A DNA stretch of 64,000 bases from contig NC_044006.1 in assembly GCF_900496995.4 (NCBI RefSeq), positions 22,032,214 to 22,096,213 on the forward strand, read 5' to 3'. This document shows positions 27,001 through 39,000 of this stretch, piece after piece. The stretch is from Aquila chrysaetos chrysaetos (taxonomy: Eukaryota > Chordata > Aves > Accipitriformes > Accipitridae). A program made the translations under genes and the position numbers. The notes under the pieces are model-generated. The model saw only the letters and a program-made list of their open reading frames with translations. It was not told where the DNA came from and searched no databases. Each line of letters begins with the position of its first letter. Positions within the stretch are counted from its first letter, which is position 1.

Positions 27001-30000
27001 CAAACCATGCCATGGGAAAATGAATTGACCTGCTATGATGACTCATATCTAGCTAACCAACCCGAAGGACATTCTGTGAACCCTGTGCAAAGTGGAGGAA
27101 GCAGATGCTAGAAACAAATGTAGACATGAGGGTACAGGAAGGATACGCAAAACCCCAAACCTGAAAGTGGATGGACACATGCACATCTGGTGTTACCTGA
27201 GTTACAGAAGGATGAAGGATTGTATCAGTAAAGAAGCAGTTAGTCTTTGCTTTTTGCTTTGTGAAAATCACTTGCTGTCCTAGTGTGATTCCAAGGACAA
27301 TTTAATGTCAGTTATGCCTAGTCATTGTGAAACTCCTAGCTAAGCAGTTTGTAGGTAGTGCCAGCTGATTGCAAAAGTCACTGCTGATAAGCCTGTCAAT
27401 GCTTGCACAGAGAATGGATAATAATTAAGCATTCATTTAAACATAGTATTTGAAGCAGGAATATACTATCTTGTGTTCCTTGAAATATCTTATTTGTGTA
27501 CGTCAACATCTCTGTATCTGAAAGGAAACAGTGTTAAGCTGCTAGGCGTACTAGTCTGAAAGGAACGCGACATTACAGTTCATACCAGTCAGTGTGAATG
27601 GAAGAAGTGTTGCATGTACCAATCAGCTGAATGTCTGACTCCACAGAAGAAAGTATCAGTAAAGAAAATTGATTTTTTTCCCCCTAAAAGTGACTCATTA
27701 CAAAAATTTCAGTCTGTGTATAAGACAGTAAGAACTTCTTGGAACTTCAGAAGGAACGTCAGGCAGAGCAACCTGAGAATTCATGAAGTGTTAGGGATAA
27801 TCTCCTGAGCTTGTAGAACATAATTTGCATGCTAAATTCCTTACAGTAACATTTTAGGTACTGGCAGTAATCAAGCCATGTCCAGGCACCTCATGCCAGG
27901 AAGAATCATATATGACAAACAGTGCACTGAAATCTGCCCTAATTTATATAACTTTTGCAAAGGTGTCGACTGAAGTGCAGCCTCATAACACAAACTGGCT
28001 CACCCAGTGTCTCTCAAACTCTCCCCTTTAATGTCTGAATCAGACTCTGGGATGTCCTATGGATGTCCTACCACAATTAGAAGCAACTTGAGCCACAGTT
28101 ATCTGCTTTGATGAATAAAAAAAAATTAGAAAAAGGCATGCATTGTAAAAATGCCCTTAATCAAATCCTCCTCTCCTTCCCTTTTTTGTGCAAAAGCACA
28201 CAGTTAATGCTGGATTTTGTTGTCTGCTTGCACCACATGTGTTCATATACAGCCAGGAGAATGATGAAATAGAAGGTTAAACCACATTTTTTGCATCTCA
28301 CTTTTTGCAGACTGCAGCAGTGCAAGCTTGTCTATCATTTCTCCTTTGAACATTGCAAAGCAAGCATTTTTATGAGGAATCCTCTGGCAGTGTTGTCGGC
28401 AAATCCTGTCGCCATGTCTTTATCCCCAAATTTTTGTGGTTGGACCAAACTTTGCAAAAAAGCTGCCTGTACTGGCATTTGTTATGTGTAACAGAGAAAC
28501 TTTGTTATGATCCATTATGTTTGGAATGCATAAGATAAAACCCTCATATTATGGACAAGTTTAACAGCAGGACAAGAGGATCTTCACTGCTTTCAGAAGT
28601 GGATTCCCTATATTGTTATTAGAGGTGGCTCTTTGTAAGCCCATCAGTACGCGTGTTAAGGAGATGAACTGGGAAAAGTCATAAACCTTTCCCTGCATGG
28701 ACCATGGAACGATCCTGATCTCAGGGCCTTCTATCTTTTGTTTGATCTTTCCATTTTTGGTAAGGTCTCAGACTGTTGTGCACCGGAGTGGGCTGTTTCC
28801 AGAGAATAAGGACCACAGCTGTTCTTCCTGGACTGCGGCCCTGGGGAACGATTCCTTCAATTCCCACATTAGGAGAAACCTTGAATTCACAGCTTTTAAA
28901 TCAGGTCCTTGCTTTCCTCCTTACATGCTTGTCATCCCCCTTGGAGCTAAAATTAGGACTTGGCTCCTGCTGTCGTCTCTTAATACCGCTCCAGCAGTGT
29001 GATTCTGCTCTGTCCGGCATGTAATGGCAAATTCTTCCCCCTGACCATAGGACGCTTTCACTTAACAGATTCCATCTACACAGTGACAATGGCAATACGC
29101 AGAGATAGGGGTATGGAAGATCGGCCCATACGAGCATGCTCAAAAGCGTGTCTGGCTTTCAATTCACCTTGGTCCAAAACCCCTCAACATCACTTTAATG
29201 AGGAGGCAGAGCACAGTGTCTCATTGTTTATCTGAATTAGCGAGTAGGTGGCAAATAACCTAGCAATGAGCAAAGAGCTGAACTGCACATTTGGGCAGCC
29301 ACTGCTGCAGGCACGCAAGTAGAGGCACATGCCCCCAGCCAAAGGACAGATGCTTCCTGCTTCATGCACGGGCGACAAGCTTGTCTCTGTCGGGGCACAT
29401 GTATGTGGCCCACAAGAGAGACAAAGTTGATTACTGTCTTCTCAAAAAACAAGACTGCTTTGTGCAGTAAAGGAGTTCTAGATACTTGAACTGTGACATA
29501 CTACAGGCTCTTCTCCACCTGAAATGCTGAAGATAAAATACTTCACTGTCCATAGAGAGGATTGCTTAGTGGTGTAAACCTCTCACTTGCTATAAAAAGA
29601 GTCCGTTGAATGACAGAACTGAATTTCAGCAGTGTTTTTTAGTGAAATTTACCGAGTGAAGGTATTTCTGTCAGGATCTTATTTACTGTCCTTCTTGTTC
29701 CATGTACCAAGAAGTGATCTCTTTGTACTAGCAAGCATAATGCTGTATAATGGCTGACTACCTAGTTCCCTACTTCCATCCAGACCTATTTCAAGCTATG
29801 TAAAATTATTTCTATTTTAATATTTTATAAGATATTTCAGGATAAGAAACAGTCCAAACAGAAAATACTACTGAAATAAATGCTAAGTCAACGATGACTT
29901 ATAAAGGATCTGCCTCAATTAACCAGATTTAATTTCTCTCATATCTTCAATGTAATAAACCTAGTAGTCCTGAAATTATACATGGATTTTTCTAGTCAAG

Positions 30001-31734
30001 CCTTGTAATTATACTCTAATAAGGAAAAGGTATTTTTTTTGCATTGAATATACAGGCAAAACCAATATAAAATTTAATTACATATTGTAAAATACCAACA
30101 AAGGACAAATATTAATTTCTGCTTCTTTGAAGGCTACTCTGTGCTTTGGTGCAAAAAGTATTTGGATTGAATTGATGACATATTTGGACAAAATTCTTTA
30201 TAAAATGTGAAATACAATGTTTTAAATAAAGAAAGCAATGTTTTAAAGTGAATTAAAAAAAGCTGTTGCTTTAGGTATACCCCATATTGCAATAATTAAG
30301 AGATTCAAAGTTACCCAGTTCTCTTTCATCTATTTTGTTACTTTCCATTATTGATATATTTGCATTAGTTAGTAACACAGAACTTAAGTGAAAACTTTCT
30401 GACTTTCAAATCTTAAGGGGTAGCTTAATTAGCCAAGCTTGTAAGAGCAATTTGTAAAATAAAAAACTCTTCTCTCTTCTGGAATGAATAAAGACTCACA
30501 TACTTAAGTTTCAGTTGTTTATTATTTTAAAATCAGAAGCAGTAAAAACACAGCATAGTTAGGAGAAGGATCTATTGCAAAACACTTGTGTTTCAAGGTC
30601 ATTAATCCTTTCTTCTTTTCACTTTTAATTAAAGATATGGTAACATTAGAACACTACCCATCTCCTGGTGGGACTTCTGAAATCCTATGACAGTTCAAGG
30701 AAAAGTTCATAGCAAGAGTAAGTGCAACGTAAGGCAAAATTTAGTCCATTATCACAAAAAGCAGATGTTTGATTTTTCATCTGCTTCTAATGCTATATGA
30801 CAGGTACTTTGTTTTCCATTCCTAAGAGGAAAAAATATTTTAAACTCCACAATTTATATATGTAAAGTAGAATTAATGATTTACTAAGTAACATCAATGG
30901 TTCAACACTGAACAAAGGTAGAACAAACCTTTTGCTTCGTTCAACAAACTTTCAGAAGGCGGCTCTGAAACTTTTTCAAACCGCACACCATAAACATTGC
31001 ACCAAAATGTGTCGATCTAAGCAAATACTCATGCATGACTTTGGATTTTTCAGAAACTTATATGCAAGGTTGGATTCAGTAAATAGCTGTGCAATCTGCC
31101 CAGGATTAAATGACAAGATACTCTCTATTACATCCACCTCTTCTTATGCATGGTTGCCCCATAACCAATAAACGGGAAACAGGGTGTAAATTTATATCCT
31201 CGCAAACATTCTCATTCAGAGTAGAAGTGGCCATTTTGGGGGCTACTGGTCACATAGCACCGCACATTTATGTTTTGCTTTGTATCAGGATAATTACCTA
31301 TGTGAACACTGCCTCTTTTTAAGTAGAGAGTGTGTATCTGGAGGCAGAATGTGACTGTACCCTAATACATGGTGTACAGAACTATGGTAATATAACTAAA
31401 TAGCAAGCAGTTTCCATTCAATGCATTGTAAAAAAGCATTTTATATGTTTGTATTTATACATCTTGCACTAATCCTGACCGCTTTTGGGAAACATGTTTT
31501 AATAGCCTCTCAGCTATTTCTTACTGAACTGAAAGTTGCTGCCTTCTTCTATAAGCTCTTCTGCTTTGTAAATCTTCTAGAACCACAGTGATATGAACAC
31601 TATAAGCAGTAAAAATAATAACATTTCAAAAATCTTATACATCCTTTCGAGTGGGACATAATTTTACCACAGATTTTTAATAGGATATATGCAAATACTT
31701 TAGCAATGCCTTTGGTGCTTGTTGTGAAGACCCA

Positions 31735-31808
31735 CACTACTAGAAACCATAATGTGGGACAGTGAAGAGCTCACTACTAGAAACCATGATGTGGGACAGT
31801 GAAGAGCT
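31735..31808. repeat. 37-bp tandem direct duplication
   Basis: Two head-to-tail copies, 31735-31771 and 31772-31808, each 37 bp and differing by a single A/G change. The second copy follows the first with no spacer. The near identity points to a recent slippage or local duplication. Confidence 0.95.
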
Positions 31809-33609
31809 CTTTCTTCCCATTTATGTGGTGTATTTGAGTTAACAAGCACAGGCACTATTATTATGTGATCAGTAATATGGCACATTTCTGAAGCCTGCTG
31901 AGACTTGAGGAAAATTCTAGGCTGCACTCTAATTGGCCCAATAGCTAATATTCTTGTAACCATTTATGGAAAATATTGCACTAATGCTGGTTGGATTCCC
32001 TGTTTGCTTTGCTCTAGTCCATCTGCAATGCAGCAGGTAAAATTATTTACCTAGGTCAACAATTTCCAGGCCTTGCATAATCTCTCTCTCTTTCGTATCT
32101 CTTCTAAGTTCGTATTACTTCACCTCCATCTTCTCTTTAGCCTTCTCTGATTGCCACTTCTGCTCCTGCTTGCCATTTATTTCATCTACAAGGTTCTTTT
32201 CTGTGCCACTAGCTATGCATGTGATGCCCTTCTTATTCTAGACCATTCTGCCGGCACCCTCCCCTCAAGCAAAAATCAGACATAGCCACTATCCTTATTT
32301 AACTTGTGGTTGAAAGGCAACTTTGTTGTCATTACCACTATACACCAGTGTCTACCCTAAGCGTACCGACAGTACCGATTTAGACCTGTTTTCCCCCTTC
32401 TCCAGCCTCTCATTTCTTCATCCGGACTTGTACCACATCTGGAATTTAGACCGAAGATGTGTTTTTCTTATTTAGCATTGGAACAGCGGGAGGATGGTGT
32501 ATCGAGCATTCTTGTGAATGTGGCTCTACAAGCACAAAGATAAGCACGGCCCCTGCCCAGCTGAGTTTGCTATCAGCGGGTCTTCTGGTTCAGGTCCCTC
32601 CTCACCTATGAGAAATACAAAACTTTAATAAATACAAATTAAAATTGCAGAAAATAGGATTAATAGTTCCTCTAAATTTTGAAACAAAAGGTAAAGGAGT
32701 GTCAAATTTGAAGGAAATGGTAGGAATTCTTCCTCGTGCTTTTGATTATAGGCTGTTAGGAGGAAATTTAATTCATAGGTCGTAAGAATTTTACATTTTC
32801 TTCTAAATGGGCATTAGGACTAGATGGGTTATTTAGATCCAGTCAGAGCTTCTTCTGACATACAGCTTGTTTTCTGCATTCCCTCATTTTGGCAACTGAT
32901 GATGATCACTCCTGAAACTCATGGTCAAAAGATAATGGTGATAAATGATTTGGTCTTACCCTATGTCACCAAAAGATTATGTTAGGAGTATCAAAATGGG
33001 GTTGGATCTGAGTGATTAAATGAAGCTTTAGGCAAGAGGACCATCAGATTTATTGAAATGAACAATTAGGTCCCTTATCACTTCCTTTTGCTGATTTTTG
33101 ATTTGTATAGCATCTGTGTGCCAATTAGTGCTATTACTACAGGGCAACTCATGCTATGGATAAAGCAGCATGATCAAAATCTACAGAATACAATACAGCA
33201 AATTCAGAATAAAATCTTGCATCAAGTAAGTATCTGTACACAGAACTTGTGAATAGAAAGCAAGCATAAAATAGAACATCAGAGTTCACTGAAGTTTTCT
33301 GTCCAAAAATTGTAGACAAAAACCATGAAGGATGCAGAAAAGCCAGTTTGCATACCAAAAGCAAATCTAACTTTTAGAAATGCTTTTGCAAAACTGCGGT
33401 GCTCTACATGTACATAATGGTTGTTTAGGACAAAAAGGAAAACTGGGGCTATCTAATGATCTGTCTGTACTAAAGTAAAATCTATCAGTGTCCTTGGTAA
33501 TGCTTAAATATGGCTGTAACTTGTTTATGTGGCATTACTTCAAACATTTTAGGGAAAATGTGTTTTAAAGTGGTTCCCTTAGATACTATCATGAATTTGT
33601 TGAAGAAGG

Positions 33610-33790
33610 AAGTATGGTCTGCTGTTTAAAGCACAGGACTGTGAGTCAGAAGACGTAGATTATGCCCCCTGCACTGATAACTACTGACTATGTGGCTTCC
33701 TCATCTCTAAATTGGGAAATAGTACTGAACAGAGGTAAGAAGGAGACAAGTCATTACTGCTTACAGTATTATAATTGTAATAATCAGAAC
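33610..33790 (+). mobile_element. MIR-like CORE-SINE remnant
   Basis: The stretch follows the order of the MIR consensus: a tRNA-like head (TATGGTCTGCTGTTTAAAGC, then a GAGTCAGAAGA segment), a core ending in ACTATGTGGC, then TTCCTCATCTCTAAATTGGG matching the classic TTCCTCATCTGTAAAATGGG. It is heavily diverged and lacks clear target-site duplications, as expected for an ancient amniote SINE. Extent at the 3' end is approximate. Confidence 0.65.
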
Positions 33791-35682
33791 AAAGCCTTCA
33801 GACTACTGATTTATTAAGAAATCTGTGGGAAAGAAGCAAATCACCTGTATGTTTGAAGTTCTGGTAACTTGTTCTAAGACAAAGTGAAATTTCTGCGCTG
33901 TGTTGGTGGATGGTTTGGGAATGCAAAGTATCAGTCATTGCATTTGTTAAGCAACAGCCATCTAAAGGTCACCATGGCTCCAAAGTAGAACTATGATCTC
34001 ATAGCTGCAGTTTTTGCCCTTCCCTGTTCACACCCTTTCCGTGTTTATGACTGTTATGCTGGAAGGTATTGATGGCTTCCATCTTCCCTATATAGACAGC
34101 CATGTATCCTGTAATGATGCGTAGGCTAACTATACCCCATAAGGTCTTGATGTTGGAAACAAAGGGAGGCAACTGCCCAGCTGACCGTATCTTAAGACTG
34201 ATCAGAAACTAAGCTTGTGAGTCTGGAGGTTTTGCCTGGGACAGGAAAGGGCAGTCAGTGCAAGGCTGACTCAGGCCAAGAGACCAAATGCTTACAAGTG
34301 TATGTGGGCAATAACATCTGGGGGAAAAAAGGCAGATATGAGTAAGGCAGGACAGCTTACCTGCTGTATTCTTTGTACAATAAAAGTTGAGCTGGGTGTT
34401 TACTCAGCGCAGGGAGGCAGGAGTGCACTGAGGAACTGTTAACACATATATTCACTTTCTGTGAATATAGCAAAGGTTTGTAACAGAAGCAACCCGGCAA
34501 GGCTCTGAAGGCTCATCACTTGGGCCTCACGGAAGGTGAGTGGAAGCAGCAGAATGAGGAGCAGAACTCCATTGCCTCCTTCCCTATGGCTGTGCCCGGG
34601 AGGGCCCGGCTGCTGTTGGAACAGCATCTCTGGATTGTATGCAGGGGCGGTTAATACTGGAGGAGCTGCCCCTCCCAGCGGCAACAGGAGCAGTTAAAAC
34701 TGATTTTCCAGGCTCTACCCTTTCCCTCTTATGCCACCACTTTAGGCGTTCGTCAGATGACAAAGCAGATAGCTCTACTTCGTATAGTACACTTTCAGTG
34801 GGGAGGGATCATCAGCTTTACTTCACAGCAAAACTCGTGGTCTGCTACAACATGAGACCAAATCCTTTTACATAATTTTAAAAGCACTTTTACCGCTCCT
34901 TTTTATGGTATCATCACCTCGGGGCTTATGTAATAAAAAAACAGGCTTACAGCCTCAGCTGTCTGGAACAAGCGGCAGAAGAAAGGGGGAAACGAGAACA
35001 TGGGTTGAGTATTCCCTTTCAGTCTTGAGACGAGCCAGCCTTGCAGACTGCCCGTTTTGCCTATTGGAGCTGTGCTGGGCCGAGTCAGCAGAAAGCAAGT
35101 GTGATGTGGATGACAGACCCGTAATTACAGCAACACGTGAATCTGCGCCTTTTACTGCCAACGGCGACATTTCAACATTTGCTACGGATAAGTAAGGCTT
35201 TACTTTATGTAAAATACCGATTCTTAGGGTAGGCTGAGTACGGGACCCTTTGCTCCCCTCCAACGCGTTACAAGCCTGACCTCTCACGAACTCTCCGGTG
35301 GCCGCTACTCCTACCGGCCTGTCACAGATTACGTTACCGGCTAACGAAGTTTCCCTTACCACAGCTGAGCGCCGCGGTCACGTCTTTCGCTAAACGGCCC
35401 TTCTCCACAGGCAGCACTCGGGCTGTCTGCCCGCCCCGGGCTCCCAACGGCCCGGCCCCCCCCCCAGCACCCACCCGCGCCGACCCTCCGACACGCGGAC
35501 GGCTGGTGGTGGGGGGTGTTATTTGAGGAGCTCGCTGCCCGCCTCCCCTCCAGCAGCCGGCGGCGGGGACTCCCCTCAGGCCCGCGACGGCGCCTCCCCG
35601 AGGCGGCAACGGCTGCGCGAGAGGACGCGAAGGGGCGGGGGCAGCGGGCGTGACGGCGCCGCGTTAGGAGCGCGCGACGATC

Positions 35683-35690
35683 CCGGAAGC
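35683..35690 (+). promoter_or_regulatory. Candidate ETS/GABPA site
   Basis: CCGGAAGC in the PDCD6IP CpG island 126 bp upstream of the start codon. ETS sites are typical of TATA-less CpG promoters close to the transcription start. Confidence 0.4.
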
Positions 35691-35815
35691 GCGAGGCCGA
35701 CGGGCGGCGGGCCGGGGCCGCTCGGAGAGGCGAGGGAGCGCGAAGCTGCGGTGACGGCGGCGGCTGCCCGCCTCCCCTCCCCCCCACCTCCTCGTCCTCC
35801 TCCCGCGCGGCGGCC

Positions 35816-36021
35816 ATGACGAACTTCATCTCGGTGCAGCTGAAGAAGGCCTCGGAGGTGGACTTGGCCAAACCCCTGTGCAAGTTCATTCAGCAGAGCT
35901 ACCCGGGCGGCGACGCCCAGGCCGAGCACTGCCGCGCCGCCGAGGAGCTCAGCAAGCTACGCAAGAGCGCGCTCGGCCGCCCGCTTGACAAGCACGAGAG
36001 CGCGCTCGAGACCCTCCTCAG
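35816..36021 (+). CDS. PDCD6IP: PDCD6IP exon 1 (coding part)
   Basis: Residues 1-68 and two bases of R69. [11 protein letters not shown] aligns with human [11 protein letters not shown] and opens the Bro1 domain. The ATG has G at -3. Donor CAG|GTAGGG. Residues GGDAQAEHC replace human SGGEEQAQYC, a one-residue deletion. Confidence 0.96.
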
Positions 36022-39000
36022 GTAGGGCCGGGCCGGGCCGCGCCCCGCCGCCACAGGCCCCTCAGCGGCCCGCCGCGCCCCCCCCCCTTCCGCCATCCCT
36101 CTCTCCCCCTTCCGTCATCCCTCTCCTGTCCTCCCGCTTCCGGCGGGGCGGCCGCGCCCCTCCCCTCCTTCCCTGGTGCTCAGCGCGGCTGAAGGGCCCC
36201 TGCGGCAGCTCCGGGCCCAGGCCCGGGGCGCGGCGGAGCCGGAACCAGGTGCGGGCGGGCCCAGGTGTGGGCGGGGCGGCCGGGGTTGCCGGGCCGGTTC
36301 CGGCGGCCTGCCGGTGGCGTGCCCGCCCACCCCCCGCCGCGGGCCTGCTCCGGCGCTGGGGTGTCTTGCAGCATCCTGGGGTGTCCCGCTCTCCCCCTCA
36401 CCGCCACCGCGCGGCTCGGGTGTTGGGCCTCGTGGGGTGTCGTGTGATGGCAGCGCGGGTCCGGCCGTGCGGCAGGCGGCCGGGGAGGTGATCATGTCCA
36501 GATCAACTTCCCCTTCCGAGTGCTCGTAACGTGCCAGTCGCGGTTGGGTCTAGGTAGAAACGCCAGACTATTTCGCCTCTCAGAAGAGAGCAGGCGTGTC
36601 TTTTGTTTCAGTGTTACGTTTTGTTGTTACAGCTGACAGCTTTCTTTTCGGTTTTGGTTTTGTTTTTTTTACTGTCATGTTTTCCTTTTGTTTTCCGTGT
36701 TTAGCAGCTTCTTAACGTATTTGCAAAGTCACTTCCTTATTTTCTACTTAACATGCTTAGTTTGCTGTCAGAAAGTTTACTGGCGACTCAGTTGTGCTTG
36801 AGTTACCATCGGTTAGATGAGCAAAAGATTAATCTGCACCTTCTGCCTGGTAAACTGCCTAAAGCCTGCTTTAGGACTAACTGTTCCGTCATCTACAAAA
36901 GCACTTGCTCCTTCTTGTCTGTCTAGAACATTTATGGATTGCAGTATTGACTTACTGCGGTAATCATGTTGCTCTGTTTCTCTATGTTGGAAATATTTTG
37001 AGCCCGTTTATTTGTAGCCCGTCTACTCACTGAGGGAGCTGCGATTCATTCACTAGATTAATACTAAGTACACACTTCTATTTGCAAAGCTGGGATCAAA
37101 GATTTGCAGTACCAGAATACGAGTTTTTACATAGGGGCAGCAAGTTGTTTTCTTTTTTTTAAAGAAGGAAAAAAGATAGAGGGATTTTCTAGGATAGGGA
37201 GAAGTGATGCTTGTAGACATGACACATTTCTGTTATATCATGAACAAGTATAAATATATTTGATGTTGACTAGAATTTCTTATTTATAAACTTTAAAAAA
37301 TGAAGAGGAATGGAAGATAAACAAGTGACATTAAGAAGGAGGCAAGATTTGTAAAATGAGTTACAGATGTTTTTAGAGCTTATCAACCCTTCACTGGGTG
37401 TTTGGGCTATAAAAGCTATGACTACTGATCATGTTTTACAGTATCTTTGTAGCTTCCTGTTCTATTCCAGTTGATTACTGTGTGTGCTTTTGAAGGTACT
37501 ACTGTGTATGCCTTTTGAAGGTCAGGGAAATAACAAGCATCTATGAACTGAAAGAGGGACTCTGCTAGGCAAATTGAAAGGTGTATTATTATCTTCCCCT
37601 GAACGCTGGAATTGAGCTTCCTTTTCTGATGGTGCCAATCAGGGATTTCAGATAGAAACTAATGACAAACCTGTTTGGCCCAGCCACATCACATGACTTC
37701 ACCTTACCTAACAGCTCTACACCGCCAAAAGAAGGCGGCTCTCTCTGCAGTTCTGGTCCTGCTCTTATGCCATTTCTGGAAGGCAAAAGGTGTACGTGGC
37801 TTTCTGACAGGTGAGCAACTTGAATGAGTTCAGTGGAAGGTCAGATGAACATCAGAGCTGGTGCAAAAGAGGATAAAAGTAGTGCTGCTGGAAGCCAAGG
37901 GGCTTGAGTGGGACCTCCCTCTTTTAGTGCCAGCAGGTCATTAAATTAATTCAAGCCATAGTATGCAACTTCACCACAGGTCTTCTCACTGAGTACTGAA
38001 GGGAAACTACTTGCAATTGCATAATCACCAGTTTTCCTTTTGAGTCAATTCCATATGCAGTGATCTGTTCTCTCTGCTGCTGATCAGTGATCAGCAGATG
38101 ACTTCAGCTGGCCTGGGTGCTGTTGCAGTGGTCAGGAGGTGTTGAATGTGGCTCTGCACCCATGCCACCTTATGTGTGAGCATGAAGTGATATCCCTGCC
38201 CCACAGAAGGTCCTCTCATAAAACACCTGCTTTAAGTGTATCGTTTGAGAATATTTGTTCCCTTTATAGTGGAAGTGAGATAAGATGAAGGTCTGAATTA
38301 ACTGTAAACTAGAGAAAATAAAACAATCAGACGTATGTTTTCCCTTATCTCTAAAAAGTTATGTGTGGTTTGTCCCTGTCTGAGCAGTTGTATTCATTAC
38401 ATTTGCTGGAAAATAATTCTGTTCTTATTCTGTAAGAATATTCTGACATATATTCTGCTAACACTCTGTAAGGCACAGTTACTTTAAAAAGTCAGAATGT
38501 CTGCATGCCCAGAAGTTTGAAGTGTCCAGCTGAGCTTATGATTGAAAGAGCACAAGCGCCTGAGTGCCTTTTATTTCCTCTGAAAATTCCCTTACCTCTC
38601 TAACTTCCAGTATTTTCCTGTTGCTGTTGAAGAGTTGTACTCATTCTTACGTTTAAGTAACAACTTTAGCAAGATGTTCGTTACGGTTGGGAGTTTAAAA
38701 CTGGTTTGTTAGTGAAGCAAGGCTGGAAGAGCTAATTACAATGTGGATACCCTTTGCATACATTGATGTCGTTGCGGCTTTTTATAGACCATAATACCTA
38801 GTAGTGCACTGTAGACCATTTAACTGTTAAGAAATGAGGGCTTAATCTTCTCTAATTAATCTAGGATTTGCCCATGGTTTTGTAATCTTTAGAAGCCTCG
38901 TTTTGCTGAGTAGTTACTGCAGATTTTTTTTTTTTTTTTTTTTAATGGAGTAAATGAACTCGGGTGCAGCCCTATTTCCTAGGCAAACACTGACCAGTAA

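Larger units (their letters stand above)
13700..35250. other. Intergenic region between CLASP2 and PDCD6IP
   Basis: About 21.5 kb between the two CpG islands with no recognisable protein-coding gene on either strand. ORFs are short (up to about 140 codons), lack domain motifs and lack conserved splice-linked neighbours. The content is ordinary AT-rich sequence with poly-A/T runs, an old MIR-like SINE, a 37-bp tandem duplication and a few small inverted repeats. Two segments (14543-14774 and 23839-24025, plus strand) have paired splice-like signals and are listed separately. Confidence 0.7.
35250..36550 (+). promoter_or_regulatory. PDCD6IP: PDCD6IP CpG island / promoter
   Basis: A dense CpG block surrounds the ALIX start codon and covers exon 1 and the first 0.5 kb of intron 1. 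It contains a GGGGCGGGG Sp1-type box (35632-35640) and an ETS/GABP-type CCGGAAGC (35683-35690), about 130-180 bp upstream of the ATG. No TATA box is evident. This is the usual layout of a housekeeping promoter, fitting ALIX's broad expression. The transcription start cannot be fixed by eye. Confidence 0.85.
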
